Positions 7,486 to 15,948 are shown, counted from the first letter of the stretch. The stretch: 37,769 nucleotides of DNA from Caldilineaceae bacterium (GCA_026705565.1 JAPPAJ010000182.1:1-37769); one strand, 5' to 3'. Numbers and translations: made by a program. Notes: generated by a model from the letters alone, not told the origin.

Positions 7486-8391
7486 CTACCGCTCCACGGC
7501 GTCCGCCGCGGACAGCAACATCAGCATGTCGAAGGCTTCTTCCTGTGTAATCAGACCTTCGTCCATGGCCGCATCCAGTCCCTCCAAGAGGGCCTGCGCA
7601 ACCATGGTCTCCATCTCCGCCTCCAGTACGCCGGTCGATTCGGCCAGTAACTCCACAATGGTGGATCCGACCACATCCAGCACAACCGGAACCATGACCG
7701 CCACGTTGTGTTCCAAGCCCATCATATCGGACTCGAAACTGCCAATCAAGGGTTCGACGGACACGTCCATGCCGCCTGGCTGGCCACCGCGCTCGTCATA
7801 CAGGTCGCCCCCGTGGCCGGGTCCATCCCAGCTCCGGGCGGCATGGTACCGTGCGATTGTCTGCTCGGCCATCCACTCTTCGACCAGCATCATCCAGGCC
7901 AGCATCGGCGCGTTCACGCCATACACGTACCCGTCGTCGTACCAGGTGTCCTCAAGCATGGACTGTTCCGTGTGGGACAGATCCCCGGCCCCGACGGCGC
8001 CGCGCTCATCATACAGGTCGCCCCCGTGGCCGGGTCCATCCCAGCTCCGGGCGGCATGGTACCGTGCGATTGTCTGCTCGGCCATCCACTCTTCGACCAG
8101 CATCATCCAGGCCAGCATCGGCGCGTTCACGCCATACACGTACCCGTCGTCGTACCAGGTGTCCTCAAGCATGGACTGTTCCGTGTGGGACAGCTCCCCG
8201 GCCCCGACGGCGGCGGCATGGGCTTCGGCCAGGAATGCATCCTTGACGGACGTCTTCTGTTCCACTTTGTGCTGCCGCTCCTGCGCCAGGGCCGCGCCCG
8301 ACATCAGGAGGGTACAGACAAGGAACAACGCGAAGGCCAGACCCAAACGGCGAGTGGCTTGGGATTTCAACTTGGTAACCATGATTTGCAT
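7486..8391 (-). CDS. Secreted protein with a 71-residue tandem duplication, function unknown
   Basis: A 301-residue exported protein I do not recognise. An N-terminal signal peptide is clear: basic KLKSQATRRLG, a hydrophobic run, then SGAALAQE with a signal peptidase I-type cleavage after ALA. Residues 61-131 and 132-202 are near-identical repeats (E66 versus D137 is the only residue change noticed). Each has TEQSMLEDTWYDDGYVYG, a helical AWMMLVEEWMAEQTIARYHAARSW and GPGHGGDLYDERG. The C-terminal third is acidic and rich in Met, Val, Leu and Ala (about 210-301) and ends in DMLMLLSAADAVER. Lysine is scarce and the mature protein very acidic. It sits just upstream of a two-component operon with a hairpin between them, so it may be the sensed or regulated component. 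The start could be the first codon or the ATG four codons in. Confidence 0.85.
   Translation of the reverse strand: MQIMVTKLKSQATRRLGLAFALFLVCTLLMSGAALAQERQHKVEQKTSVKDAFLAEAHAAAVGAGELSHTEQSMLEDTWYDDGYVYGVNAPMLAWMMLVEEWMAEQTIARYHAARSWDGPGHGGDLYDERGAVGAGDLSHTEQSMLEDTWYDDGYVYGVNAPMLAWMMLVEEWMAEQTIARYHAARSWDGPGHGGDLYDERGGQPGGMDVSVEPLIGSFESDMMGLEHNVAVMVPVVLDVVGSTIVELLAESTGVLEAEMETMVAQALLEGLDAAMDEGLITQEEAFDMLMLLSAADAVER
7787..8212. repeat. 213-bp direct tandem repeat inside the secreted-protein gene
   Basis: Two adjacent copies, 7787-7999 and 8000-8212. By eye they differ at only about two positions (near 7796/8009 and 7981/8194). The unit is exactly 71 codons, so the duplication is in frame. Near-identity implies a very recent event or ongoing homogenisation, and copy number could vary between cells. 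Confidence 0.92.
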
Positions 8392-8491
8392 CCTGTTGCA
8401 ATTGGATCAGATGGGATGGGTCCGCAGCGGCTCGGAATGTGCTCCGGAGGCAACCGTGGTGCCCAACTCCTGGCAGCCAGTCTAGAAACCA

Positions 8492-8509
8492 AATGTGGAC
8501 GCAATGTGA
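8492..8509. promoter_or_regulatory. Candidate direct-repeat operator for the OmpR-type regulator
   Basis: In the 245-bp divergent gap between the secreted protein gene and uxuA, the sequence AATGTGG (8492-8498) is followed by AATGTGA (8503-8509). The two start 11 bp apart, one helical turn. OmpR/PhoB-family regulators typically bind such tandem half-sites. The position is about 100 bp upstream of the secreted protein start. This rests on spacing and context only, and no second genomic copy was available for comparison. Confidence 0.3.
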
Positions 8510-8636
8510 ACTTCTTCTGCAGGGATCTTGTCAGCGGACACAGGACTTCGCGCCCGCCGCAGACCCCGATCGCTAAAATTCCCGTCTTGCCCGCGGTGCC
8601 TTCCGCCCAACACAAACTTAAGGTGGCCATTCCGCA

Positions 8637-9704
8637 ATGAAACTGGGCCTTGGTCTTTACCGACACATGCTGCACAAGGACAATTTCCGCTTTGCCAGAC
8701 AAGCAGGCGCCACCCACATTGTGGCCCATCTGACCGACTATTTCAGCGACGGCCCGCGCATTCCCACCCAGGAGGACGACGGCTGGGGCTGGGCCGATCC
8801 GGATCTCGAACCCTGGTCCGCCGAGTCCCTCTCCGGCCTGCGGCGGAGCATTCAGGCCGAGGGCCTGGAACTGGCGGCATTGGAGAACTTCAGTCCCGCC
8901 CACTGGCACGACATTCTCCTGGACGGTCCCAAACGGGACGAACAGATCGAGACGATTCAGGCCATCATCCGCAATCTTGGGGAAGCCGGCATCCCGGTCA
9001 TAGGCTACAACTTCAGCCTCGCCGGTGTTTGGGGCCATGTGGAAGGCCCCTGGGCCCGCGGCGGTGCCGAGTCGGTCGGCTTCCTGGGGCCGGACGGCCC
9101 GCGGGAGACGCCCATTGCCAACGGCACCATCTGGAACATGACCTACGACCCGGAGGCTCCAAACGGCACGGTTTCGGCGGTGGGCCGCAAGGAACTGTGG
9201 TCGCGCCTGGACCGGTTTCTGGGGGAAGTCCTGCCGGTGGCGGAAGAAGCCGGCGTGGCCCTGGCCCTGCATCCCGACGACCCGCCGATGCCCACGCTGC
9301 GCGGGACCGCACGCCTTGTGTACCAGCCCCGGATGTACCAGGACGTGCTGGACCTGCACGCCAGCCCCAGCAACAAGCTGGAATACTGCGTGGGTTCGTT
9401 GGCGGAGATGACCGAGGGCGACATTTATGCGTTCACCGAACGGTACAGCCAACAGGATGCCATCGGCTACGTGCACTTCCGCAACGTCCGGGGCCAGGTG
9501 CCCCGGTACCACGAGGTGTTCGTGGACGAGGGCGACGTGGACATGGAGCGCATCGTGGCCATCCTGGCCGCCAACAACTTCGATGGTGTCCTGATCCCGG
9601 ACCACACCCCGCAGATGACCTGCGAAGCCCCTTGGCACGCGGGCATGGCCTATGCCTTGGGCTACATGCGCGGAATCATGCGGGCCCAGGGGATCGAACT
9701 CTGA
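8637..9704 (+). CDS. uxuA: Mannonate dehydratase
   Basis: A 355-residue xylose-isomerase-like TIM barrel of the UxuA family. The enzyme dehydrates D-mannonate to 2-keto-3-deoxygluconate in glucuronate breakdown. Motifs visible in order: GATHIVAHL, YNFSLAGVWGH, LALHPDDPPMPTLRG (metal and substrate His), EYCVGSLAEM, VHFRNVRGQVPRYHEVFVDEGDVDM (the metal-binding HFRNVRG and downstream EV-F-DEG) and IPDHTPQM. It is shorter than the 394 residues of E. coli UxuA because loops are trimmed. The start at 8637 begins right at the conserved N-terminus (MKLGLGLYRHML). The stop overlaps the start of the following HD-domain gene (TGATG), so the two are coupled. With the oligogalacturonide-lyase-like genes further on, it supports use of uronic acids. 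Confidence 0.93.
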   Translation: MKLGLGLYRHMLHKDNFRFARQAGATHIVAHLTDYFSDGPRIPTQEDDGWGWADPDLEPWSAESLSGLRRSIQAEGLELAALENFSPAHWHDILLDGPKRDEQIETIQAIIRNLGEAGIPVIGYNFSLAGVWGHVEGPWARGGAESVGFLGPDGPRETPIANGTIWNMTYDPEAPNGTVSAVGRKELWSRLDRFLGEVLPVAEEAGVALALHPDDPPMPTLRGTARLVYQPRMYQDVLDLHASPSNKLEYCVGSLAEMTEGDIYAFTERYSQQDAIGYVHFRNVRGQVPRYHEVFVDEGDVDMERIVAILAANNFDGVLIPDHTPQMTCEAPWHAGMAYALGYMRGIMRAQGIEL

Positions 9705-10441
9705 TGGCTGCCCCCAAGTCGGGCTACAGGGACGAATCCCTGCCGTGCGGCGATGGCCGGGACTGGGAGAACATCTGCCGCGCCCTGGCGGACAAGCGGT
9801 CCCGCCAGGAAGAGGAGCTGGACTGGAACCTGCCGGCCGAGGCGCCGTTGCCGTACCGGTACCGCTGGGAACACGTCAAGGACGTGGTCGAGAATGCGAG
9901 GATGCTGGCCCGGCGGCTGGGTGCGGACGAAGATGCCTGCGTGGCCGCGGCTTGGCTGCACGACATCCGCAAGCTGGAGGACCAGCACGGCCGGCGCGGG
10001 GCAGCCGAAGCTGTACAGGTCCTGAAGACAACGGACTTCCCGCAGCATAAGATCGGGACCGTGGACATCGCCATTCGCCTGCATGAGGGGTTTTCGTCGG
10101 GACGGAGGGACAAGCCCTTGGAGCCCCTTGAGGCGGCGATTCTGTGGGACGCGGACAAGCTCACCAAGCTCGGTGTTCCGCAACTGGCCCACATTCTGGG
10201 TACGGCGCGGGCCATGCACATCACCCAGGAGGAACGCCTGGAGTTGGCCGAGTCCTATACGCTCGAATTCGTAGCCAATACGGCTGAGAGCATGAACACC
10301 GAACCGGCCCTCCGCATCGCCCGCATTCGGTATCGCGAGATGGTGGGGTTCGTGCAGATCTGGCGTCGCCAGATCGACGACCCGTTTGGTGAGCCCGCGG
10401 ATGGTCAGCCCCGGATTCTGCCTTCGCGTAGCAACGTCTGA
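9704..10441 (+). CDS. HD-domain metal-dependent phosphohydrolase
   Basis: A 245-residue HD-superfamily protein. The metal-binding residues are seen in YRWEHVKDVVENA (first His), AAWLHDIRKLEDQHG (the HD pair), IRLHEG and LWDADKLTKLG (distal Asp). The family hydrolyses phosphate esters such as nucleotides; the substrate here cannot be named. The ATG shares a base with the uxuA stop (TGATG at 9702-9706), so translation is coupled and the two are probably co-expressed. The C-terminal 40 residues are arginine-rich (RIARIRYREM). Coupling to uxuA hints at a role in sugar-acid metabolism, for instance as a phosphatase, but this is inference. Confidence 0.85.
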   Translation: MAAPKSGYRDESLPCGDGRDWENICRALADKRSRQEEELDWNLPAEAPLPYRYRWEHVKDVVENARMLARRLGADEDACVAAAWLHDIRKLEDQHGRRGAAEAVQVLKTTDFPQHKIGTVDIAIRLHEGFSSGRRDKPLEPLEAAILWDADKLTKLGVPQLAHILGTARAMHITQEERLELAESYTLEFVANTAESMNTEPALRIARIRYREMVGFVQIWRRQIDDPFGEPADGQPRILPSRSNV

Positions 10442-10532
10442 CCCATGATCCTGTTGTGGACAAAAGGATGAAACCCATTGAGACGGCAATTGCCGGCAGG
10501 TCGTAGCAACGCCTGGGCAGTGATCCGTTGTG
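10427..10532. repeat. Imperfect direct repeat behind the HD-domain gene
   Basis: CGTAGCAACGTCTG...TGATCCTGTTGTGG at 10427-10459 recurs imperfectly as CGTAGCAACGCCTG...TGATCCGTTGTGG from 10502 to about 10532, 75 bp further on. The first copy overlaps the HD-domain stop codon. It could mark a small duplication or the edge of an insertion carrying the RDD gene. No function is evident. Confidence 0.5.
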
Positions 10533-10561
10533 GGTAGCGTTTATGGACTGCGCCTTAACCG

Positions 10562-11683
10562 ATGAATGCTGACGTATACCCCCCTCCCGCCCGTCTGGGA
10601 TTGAGGGTAATTGCCTATTGCCTGGACATAGGGGGCTGGATCCTGCATGCCATGATCTGGACGTATGCGTTCACATTCATGGTAATGATGCAGGCAAGGT
10701 GGCCACTTAACGTGTCGACTGTTTTGAGCCTTCTGATTGTGGGTGCCTGGTTCAAACTGGCGGCACGAGGCCAGACAATCGGTAAGGTTTTGGTGGGCCT
10801 GCACGTCATCCTGATGGATGGCAAAGGGAACCAGCAGCCTCTGGGCATCCCTCAGATGTTTGCGCGGACAGTGATCAAGATTTTGGGAGCGGTGGTGGTT
10901 TTGCCGATGGTGGTGGTTTTGCCGGTTTTCCTGGACCTCTGGCGGGTTCTATTGGATCGCAGCGAAGTGATCATGATTTTGGGGGCGGTGGCGGTTTTGC
11001 CGGTTTTCCTGAACCTCTGGTTGGTTCTATCGGATCGCAGCTATTGTCGAACAATCGCGGATCGGGTGCTCAACAGCCGTGTGGTCGAAATCCCACCTGG
11101 AGCTGAGGAAGCTGGACCAGGTTCAATCCCTCCCGCCCGTCTGGGCTTGAGGGCAATTGCCTATTGCCTGGACATAGGGGTCTGGATCCTGCATGCCATG
11201 ATCTGGTCGTATCACAACATGTTCAAGGTAATGGTGCAGGGAGTGTGGCCACTTTACGTGGCAGCTGCTTTTAATCTTGCGTTTGTGGTTGCCTGGTTCA
11301 AACTGGCGGCACGAGGCCGGACAATCGGTAAGGTTTTGGTGGGCCTGCACGTCATCCTGATGGATGGCAAAGGGAACCAGCGGCCTCTGGACATCCCTCG
11401 GATGTTTGCGCGGGCAGTGATCAAGATTTTGCCGGTGACGGTGGTTTGGCCGGTTTTCCTGGACCTCTGGTGGGTTCCATGGGATCGCAGCGAAGTGATC
11501 AAGATTTGGGGAGCGGTGGCGGTTTGGCCGGTTTTCCTGGACCTCTGGTGGGTTCTATCGGATCGCAGCGATCGTCGAACAATCGCGGACCGGGCGCTCA
11601 ACAGCCGTGTAGTCGAAATCCCACCTGGAGCTGCGGAAGCTGGACCAGGTTCAACAACAGTTAATCTCGAACCAAAAGCCTGA
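10562..11683 (+). CDS. RDD-family membrane protein, internally duplicated
   Basis: A 373-residue membrane protein made of two RDD-like units in tandem, about residues 8-190 and 190-372. RDD proteins are small integral membrane proteins of poorly known function; some act in Na+/H+ exchange or transport. Each unit has ARLGLR-IAYCLDIG, a first membrane helix (WILHAMIW), a second with AWFKLAARG, and the typical TIGKVLVGLHVILMDGKGNQ motif. A tail of short hydrophobic repeats follows (PVFLDLWRVLLDRSEV and its copies), then RTIADR-LNSRVVEIPPGA. The DNA period is 546 bp. Base composition is visibly less GC-rich than the flanks. Each unit also holds a 78-bp internal duplication, so this is a nested duplication. 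The start at 10562 is the first ATG in frame. Confidence 0.8.
   Translation: MNADVYPPPARLGLRVIAYCLDIGGWILHAMIWTYAFTFMVMMQARWPLNVSTVLSLLIVGAWFKLAARGQTIGKVLVGLHVILMDGKGNQQPLGIPQMFARTVIKILGAVVVLPMVVVLPVFLDLWRVLLDRSEVIMILGAVAVLPVFLNLWLVLSDRSYCRTIADRVLNSRVVEIPPGAEEAGPGSIPPARLGLRAIAYCLDIGVWILHAMIWSYHNMFKVMVQGVWPLYVAAAFNLAFVVAWFKLAARGRTIGKVLVGLHVILMDGKGNQRPLDIPRMFARAVIKILPVTVVWPVFLDLWWVPWDRSEVIKIWGAVAVWPVFLDLWWVLSDRSDRRTIADRALNSRVVEIPPGAAEAGPGSTTVNLEPKA
10585..11675. repeat. 546-bp tandem repeat making up the RDD gene, with nested 78-bp repeats
   Basis: Two diverged copies (about 10585-11130 and 11131-11675) start with the near-identical stretch CTCCCGCCCGTCTGGG. Inside copy 1 a unit starting GCCGGTTTTCCT recurs 78 bp apart (10921 and 10999). 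Inside copy 2 the same spacing is seen at 11449 and 11527. Since both copies hold the 78-bp doubling, the small duplication probably came first. Confidence 0.85.
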
Positions 11684-11719
11684 TGCCCATCATGACGAAA
11701 CTCAACTTCGACGTGCGGG

Positions 11720-12085
11720 CCCGTTACGGCTGTAGCCGCATCTGAGTTCGCCGCTGCGGAACACTGCGTGGGTTGCTCTGGTTCCTGTTCCGGGAGTTGA
11801 CGGGCCGGGTGACGAAACACCCGACCTGGGAGAGCGAACCGCTGCGCTACGAGGCGGGTGCGGTCCGCGTCGTTGCTGGTCCACTCCCATAGCTCTCGGC
11901 GCACGGTCTCGAAACGGCCGTGCGCCTCCAAGGCCATCGCCACCGAATCCTGGCAGCCGTTGTGGGCCAGCCAGCAGCGTACCCTTCAGCCACAGGGCCA
12001 GGACCCGTTGCAGGCGGCCTTGGAGCGAGGGCAGATGCTGCTGGAGCTCGCAGCACAGCGGATACAATGCAGGGGTACGGGGCAT
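11720..12085 (-). pseudogene. Frameshifted remnant of a transposase N-terminal region
   Basis: Reading the reverse strand from 12085 gives MPRTPALYPLCCELQQHL, then a helical LQRVLALWLKGTLLAG. The sensible frame then shifts by one base near 11968 to HNGCQDSVAMALEAHG followed by RFETVRRELWEWTSNDADR. The pattern (short N-terminal helices, a gene-duplicate-like ALxxHGRxxTVRRxLxEW segment, then a breakdown) resembles the N-terminal part of DDE transposases in which the catalytic core follows. No catalytic core is found here, and the fragment fades out before the RDD gene. It is therefore a decayed, truncated mobile-element gene; the family is uncertain. A run of about ten C residues sits just beyond its start (about 12152-12162). 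Confidence 0.4.
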
Positions 12086-12239
12086 GGCCACACACCGGGG
12101 ACTGACTGGAATTGAAGACCTTCAGTGTACCGGCCGGTCATGCCTTCGTACTCCCCCCCCCCATCAACCGTAGCACCTATGTGCAAATACCCTTAACAAC
12201 GGATCCTGTCTCCATATGCCGACCAAGTGTGTTGAGCCG

Positions 12240-12776
12240 TCAGGCCTCCAGATCCACCGGCGCGCGCAGACCGTACCTGAAATCACAATGGGAGGCGCCT
12301 TCCATGATGGTCCGAGTCCGCGCCAGAGCCACGGATTCGTTGAATCCCTCGATCAGGGCGTAGTCGCGCGCGCACGACAGGATTGATCCAAGTTCCTCCA
12401 TGCCAATCTCGCGGTACATCTCCGCATAGCGGCACCGGGTCACGTTGAAGTCGAATACATCCCCGGTACTGACCAGGGTATCGGTCTCCAGGGCACCGCC
12501 ACGCTTCCAGGCCTCCATGGTCCCGGCAAAGGCCTCCAAGTCGTTGTCGTCGCCGGACATGCGCATGGCGCGGCCTTGGCTGCGCGCAATCTCCACAACG
12601 GTGGAGCGCACAATCTCCAAGACCCGTTCCCGTCCGAACGCGTCCGCGAATGCATCTATCATGGGACCCAGAATGCGGGCTTCAATCTCCCGCCGAACCA
12701 GGACACCCACCTGCTCATTCAGGGTGTCGGGCTTGGGTGCCGATTTACCGTTGCCCTGCATACGTGCCTGTTCCAT
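12240..12776 (-). CDS. L-2-amino-thiazoline-4-carboxylic acid hydrolase-like protein
   Basis: A 178-residue protein with the ATC hydrolase family pattern. The N-terminal half is helical (LVRREIEARILGPMIDAFADAFG), followed by VTRCRYAEMYREIGMEELGSILSCARDYALIEGFN and finishing with RTRTIMEGASHCDFRYGL. The named family member opens the thiazoline ring of L-ATC on the way to L-cysteine in Pseudomonas. Most homologues are uncharacterised, so the substrate here is unknown. Conserved cysteines (in VTRCRY, LSCARD and SHCDFRY) probably form the active or metal site, which is inference. No operon partner is evident: the transposase remnant lies downstream and a BrnA gene about 200 nt upstream. Confidence 0.8.
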   Translation of the reverse strand: MEQARMQGNGKSAPKPDTLNEQVGVLVRREIEARILGPMIDAFADAFGRERVLEIVRSTVVEIARSQGRAMRMSGDDNDLEAFAGTMEAWKRGGALETDTLVSTGDVFDFNVTRCRYAEMYREIGMEELGSILSCARDYALIEGFNESVALARTRTIMEGASHCDFRYGLRAPVDLEA

Positions 12777-12973
12777 TGCTCATGCCAGTCATTGCTGAAC
12801 AGTTATCCTCACTCGATTGATGGACGCAGACCCGGAGGGTGCCCTTAACTCGAGGCCGGGCTGCCGAGTCGAACTGAACGCCAACTGTCCTACGCACTGG
12901 ATCGCCCCGAGGGCGACGCGTGGCCGTGCCTGCTTCGGACGCAGTCATCCCAACTCCTCGTTGCAAGGTTGGC

Positions 12974-13231
12974 TCAGGCAGCGTCGTTCCGTCTGATCCA
13001 GTCGCGTAGGGCATGGTCTATCCGGGTCTGCCAACCGCGCCCCCCTGCTCGGAAATGATCGATGACATCCTGTGACAGCCGGATGGTGGTGGAAACTTTC
13101 GGACGCGCCTTCGGGGGGCGTCCCCGACGCACGGATGCCTTGGCAAATTTCTCCGGCCAGCCATTCGTTGAGAGGTCGGGTGCCGTATCGGGGTCAAAAC
13201 CTCGGGCCGTAGAGCCTTCTTTCTCGTCCAT
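12974..13231 (-). CDS. brnA: BrnA-like antitoxin
   Basis: An 85-residue BrnA-family antitoxin. These bind and neutralise the BrnT ribonuclease toxin and repress their own operon through a ribbon-helix-helix-like domain. The C-terminal half shows VSTTIRLSQDVIDHFRAGGRGWQTRIDHALRDWI, the conserved BrnA DNA-binding region, after a basic RRGRPPKARPK linker. The start at 13231 lies inside the end of the upstream brnT frame (38-nt overlap), the normal BrnT-BrnA arrangement. The toxin reading frame is damaged, so the antitoxin may now be an orphan. Confidence 0.85.
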   Translation of the reverse strand: MDEKEGSTARGFDPDTAPDLSTNGWPEKFAKASVRRGRPPKARPKVSTTIRLSQDVIDHFRAGGRGWQTRIDHALRDWIRRNDAA

Positions 13232-13465
13232 TGGCTTTGCTCATGCTGATGATGCTGCACACATCGTCGCGGGGTGTCCAGACATGCACCACCATCGCAT
13301 CGTCCAGAAAATCCTATGGTGTTGAACCGAATCTCGCCATAGTCTTTCCGATTGTCTTCAACAGTCAACGTCGTGCCGCCCAGCACGTCCGCTGCTTGTG
13401 CCGTATCCAAGCTTCGGGCCTTGAGCGTCTCCGCGCGTTGCGCTTCGTCGAACTCAATCCCGCAT
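13194..13465 (-). pseudogene. brnT: BrnT-like toxin with two single-base lesions
   Basis: Joined across two sites, the reverse strand encodes a clear BrnT ribonuclease: IEFDEAQRAETLKARSLD, AADVLGGTTLTVEDNRKDYGEIRFNTIGF, then in the next frame LDDAMVVHVWTPRDD and IISMSKANGRER. The family toxin cuts RNA and is paired with BrnA. The first lesion is at the start: ATG CGG is followed by one extra G before ATT GAG. The second is one extra T in the TTTT run near 13305-13310, between GF and LDD. Both are +1 changes in short homopolymers, so either the toxin is dead or the assembly has errors. The reconstructed end at 13194 overlaps brnA by 38 nt. Confidence 0.75.
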
Positions 13466-13582
13466 AATTTATGTTACTACAGAAATAGGGAACAAGAACT
13501 TTGAATCCAACCAGGATGCAAACCTCTCCGGTGAGCTGCTTCGTGCCTCATTGACATGTGGATAATCGCAGGCAGTACATCG

Positions 13583-14992
13583 ATGAAGTATCGATGGGGA
13601 CCGGCGGCCGCCTTCATGGCCGTCGGTGCGGCGGCCCTGCTCGCGACCGGCTTGGCCACGGCCGGCCACGCCACGACCGTCGTGGTGCTGGTTGCGGTCG
13701 GTACCGTACTGGCGGCAGCCCTGCGCTGGCCCGACTGCAGACTCTCGGCCCTGGTACTCACCGCTCTCCATCTGCCCTTCGCCGTGCTGCCGGTGGACTT
13801 CGGCCTCAAACCGTCGCTCCTCAATATCGCCGTGGGCCTGGTGCTGGTGCGCTGGGCCGTGGCCGGCATCCGGGGGGAACTGGAGCCCATCCACCTGTTC
13901 AGCGTGGCCCCGACCCTGTTGTTCGCGCTCCTGTACACGGCTGCCGTATTCTGGGGCTTCAACTTCGAGACGCCGTCCGCCTTTGAGAGCCGCAAGACCG
14001 CCGAATACCTAATGGGCCTGATGCTGTTTCCGGTGGCGCTGACAACCCTGACCACCGCCCGCCGTATCCGCATCGTGGTGACCGCGCTGGCTGTCGGCGG
14101 TACCGTCGCAGCCTTGGCTGCGCTCTTCCTTTACTTTGTGCCTCGAACGGCTGCCGCGGACATCCTGGGCAGCCTGGCCGTGTTCGACTATCCCAAGGGG
14201 AACGAGGCCTTGCGTTTCATCAACGACAACCCGTTGGAAGCCATGCGAGCCATCGGCCTGTCCACGGACCCCAACCTCTTGGGTGCAGTGTGCGTGCTGA
14301 CCTCCGCAGTCCTGCTGCCTTTCTTCTTCCGGTGGCAGTCGCCCACGGTTCAAATCGCGGCCTGCCTGGCCCTGGCCGTGGTGGCAGCCGCCACCTACCT
14401 TACCTACAGTCGCAACGCCCTCCTGGCCATCGGAACCATCGGTTTGTTCCTGGCGGTGTTCCGCCATCGCATCCTGCTGCCGGCGGGCGGAGCACTGGCC
14501 CTGCTGCTGGTCCTGTTACCCCAGACACAGGGTTATGTCCGGCGTCTGGCGGAGGGTCTGATGGGCCGCGACCTGGCCACGCGCATGCGCCTGACCGAGT
14601 ACGCAAATGCCCTGGAAATCGTGCGGGAGTGGCCCTGGACCGGCATTGGCTTCTTCGGCCCTCCCGGCGTGGACCTGGAGATGGGCGTGTCCATGGTCTA
14701 TCTGGCCGTAGCCTCGATGATGGGAGTTCCGGCTCTGCTGCTGTTCTGCGGAATTCTGCTGGCGCCGTTGTTTCAATTCCAGGGAACCCCGTGGCGCGGA
14801 CATCCGCTGGAACCCTGGGTGCTGGGATTGGCAGGCGCAGTCGTTGGCCTGGTCATGACCGGCCTCTTCGACCACTTCTACGTCAATCTGCTGTATCCTC
14901 ACATGTCCGCCCTGTACTGGCTGTTGCTGGGTACCTGCACGGCGGCCCTGCGCCTGGTGCGCTCCGACCGCGGCCTTGCCAAAACCGCATGA
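13583..14992 (+). CDS. O-antigen ligase / Wzy-like polytopic membrane protein
   Basis: A 469-residue membrane protein with about a dozen hydrophobic segments. The Wzy_C-type large periplasmic loop region contains [26 protein letters not shown] and [26 protein letters not shown]. The SR-N-x-L-L-A-I-G and W-x-GIG features are typical of the O-antigen ligase/polymerase superfamily, which transfers or polymerises undecaprenyl-linked glycans at the outer face of the inner membrane. The ATG at 13583 (MKYRWGP) is preferred to the one at 13556 because the membrane topology begins there. The last codon overlaps the lipA start (ATGA, 14989-14992), so they are translationally coupled, an unusual pairing of envelope and lipoate genes. 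Ligase and polymerase cannot be told apart here. Confidence 0.8.
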   Translation: MKYRWGPAAAFMAVGAAALLATGLATAGHATTVVVLVAVGTVLAAALRWPDCRLSALVLTALHLPFAVLPVDFGLKPSLLNIAVGLVLVRWAVAGIRGELEPIHLFSVAPTLLFALLYTAAVFWGFNFETPSAFESRKTAEYLMGLMLFPVALTTLTTARRIRIVVTALAVGGTVAALAALFLYFVPRTAAADILGSLAVFDYPKGNEALRFINDNPLEAMRAIGLSTDPNLLGAVCVLTSAVLLPFFFRWQSPTVQIAACLALAVVAAATYLTYSRNALLAIGTIGLFLAVFRHRILLPAGGALALLLVLLPQTQGYVRRLAEGLMGRDLATRMRLTEYANALEIVREWPWTGIGFFGPPGVDLEMGVSMVYLAVASMMGVPALLLFCGILLAPLFQFQGTPWRGHPLEPWVLGLAGAVVGLVMTGLFDHFYVNLLYPHMSALYWLLLGTCTAALRLVRSDRGLAKTA

Positions 14993-15948
14993 CCCTGTCC
15001 AACAAGCCTTCCACCGGCCAGACCATCGCCCTTGAGGCAAGACCTGACGCTTTAGGCAACCTTACGCGCGGGCGCAGGCCTTCCTGGCTGAGGGTGCGTC
15101 CCGCCGACAGCCCAAAGGTGCGGGAACTGCGCAACCTGTTTCGCGGCCAGTCGCTGCACACCGTATGCGAGGAAGCCCTTTGCCCCAACCTCGCCGAATG
15201 CTGGGCGCGGGGCACGGCCACCTTCCTGCTGATGGGCGACACCTGCACGCGCAGCTGCGGGTTCTGCAAGATCAAAACCGGTCGGGGCAGCGAACTGGAT
15301 CCGGACGAACCGCGGCGCGTGGCCGAAAGCGTGCAGGCCATGGGACTGAACCATGCCGTCCTGACCAGTGTCAACCGGGATGAACAGCCGGACGGCGGCG
15401 CCTGGGTGTTCGCCGAATGCATCCACTGGATTCGCAGGCTGGTTCCGGGCTGCACCATCGAGGTGCTCATCCCGGACTTCCAGGGCAGCGGCGAGGCCCT
15501 GGTCAAGGTGCTGGCCGCCCAGCCGGAGATTCTCAACCACAACATCGAGACCGTTCCGCGCCTGTACCGGACGGTGCGTCCCCAGGCCCGGTACCAACAA
15601 AGCCTGGAACTGCTGCGCCGAGCCAAGGAACTGGACGGGCGCGCGGTGACCAAGTCCGGCCTGATGCTGGGCCTGGGGGAAACCCGTCGGGAAGTGCTGG
15701 CCGTCATGGACGACCTGCGCGCCCACGACGTTGAAATCCTGACCATGGGCCAGTACCTGCAACCGAGCCGGTTCCATCTGCCGGTGGATCGGTATGTGCA
15801 CCCGGACGAATTCGATGACCTGCGGGCGGAAGGGGAACACCGCGGCTTTCGCTGGGTCGAAAGCGGCCCGCTCGTCCGCAGCAGCTACCATGCGGACGGC
15901 CAGGCCCACCTGACTGATCGCCCCCTGCCCGAGACCACCTCGAACTGA
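14989..15948 (+). CDS. lipA: Lipoyl synthase
   Basis: A 319-residue radical-SAM enzyme that inserts two sulfurs into octanoyl chains on E2 and GcvH proteins. The auxiliary-cluster cysteines are seen in [12 protein letters not shown], the radical-SAM cluster in CTRSCGFC, and the conserved RSSY motif near the C-terminus (LVRSSYHAD) donates the auxiliary-cluster serine. Other blocks: [45 protein letters not shown] and [10 protein letters not shown]. The length is normal. The ATG at 14989 overlaps the stop of the upstream membrane-protein gene. The A-type carrier gene at 3.6 kb is a plausible source of its clusters. No lipB is seen in the window. Confidence 0.96.
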   Translation: MTLSNKPSTGQTIALEARPDALGNLTRGRRPSWLRVRPADSPKVRELRNLFRGQSLHTVCEEALCPNLAECWARGTATFLLMGDTCTRSCGFCKIKTGRGSELDPDEPRRVAESVQAMGLNHAVLTSVNRDEQPDGGAWVFAECIHWIRRLVPGCTIEVLIPDFQGSGEALVKVLAAQPEILNHNIETVPRLYRTVRPQARYQQSLELLRRAKELDGRAVTKSGLMLGLGETRREVLAVMDDLRAHDVEILTMGQYLQPSRFHLPVDRYVHPDEFDDLRAEGEHRGFRWVESGPLVRSSYHADGQAHLTDRPLPETTSN

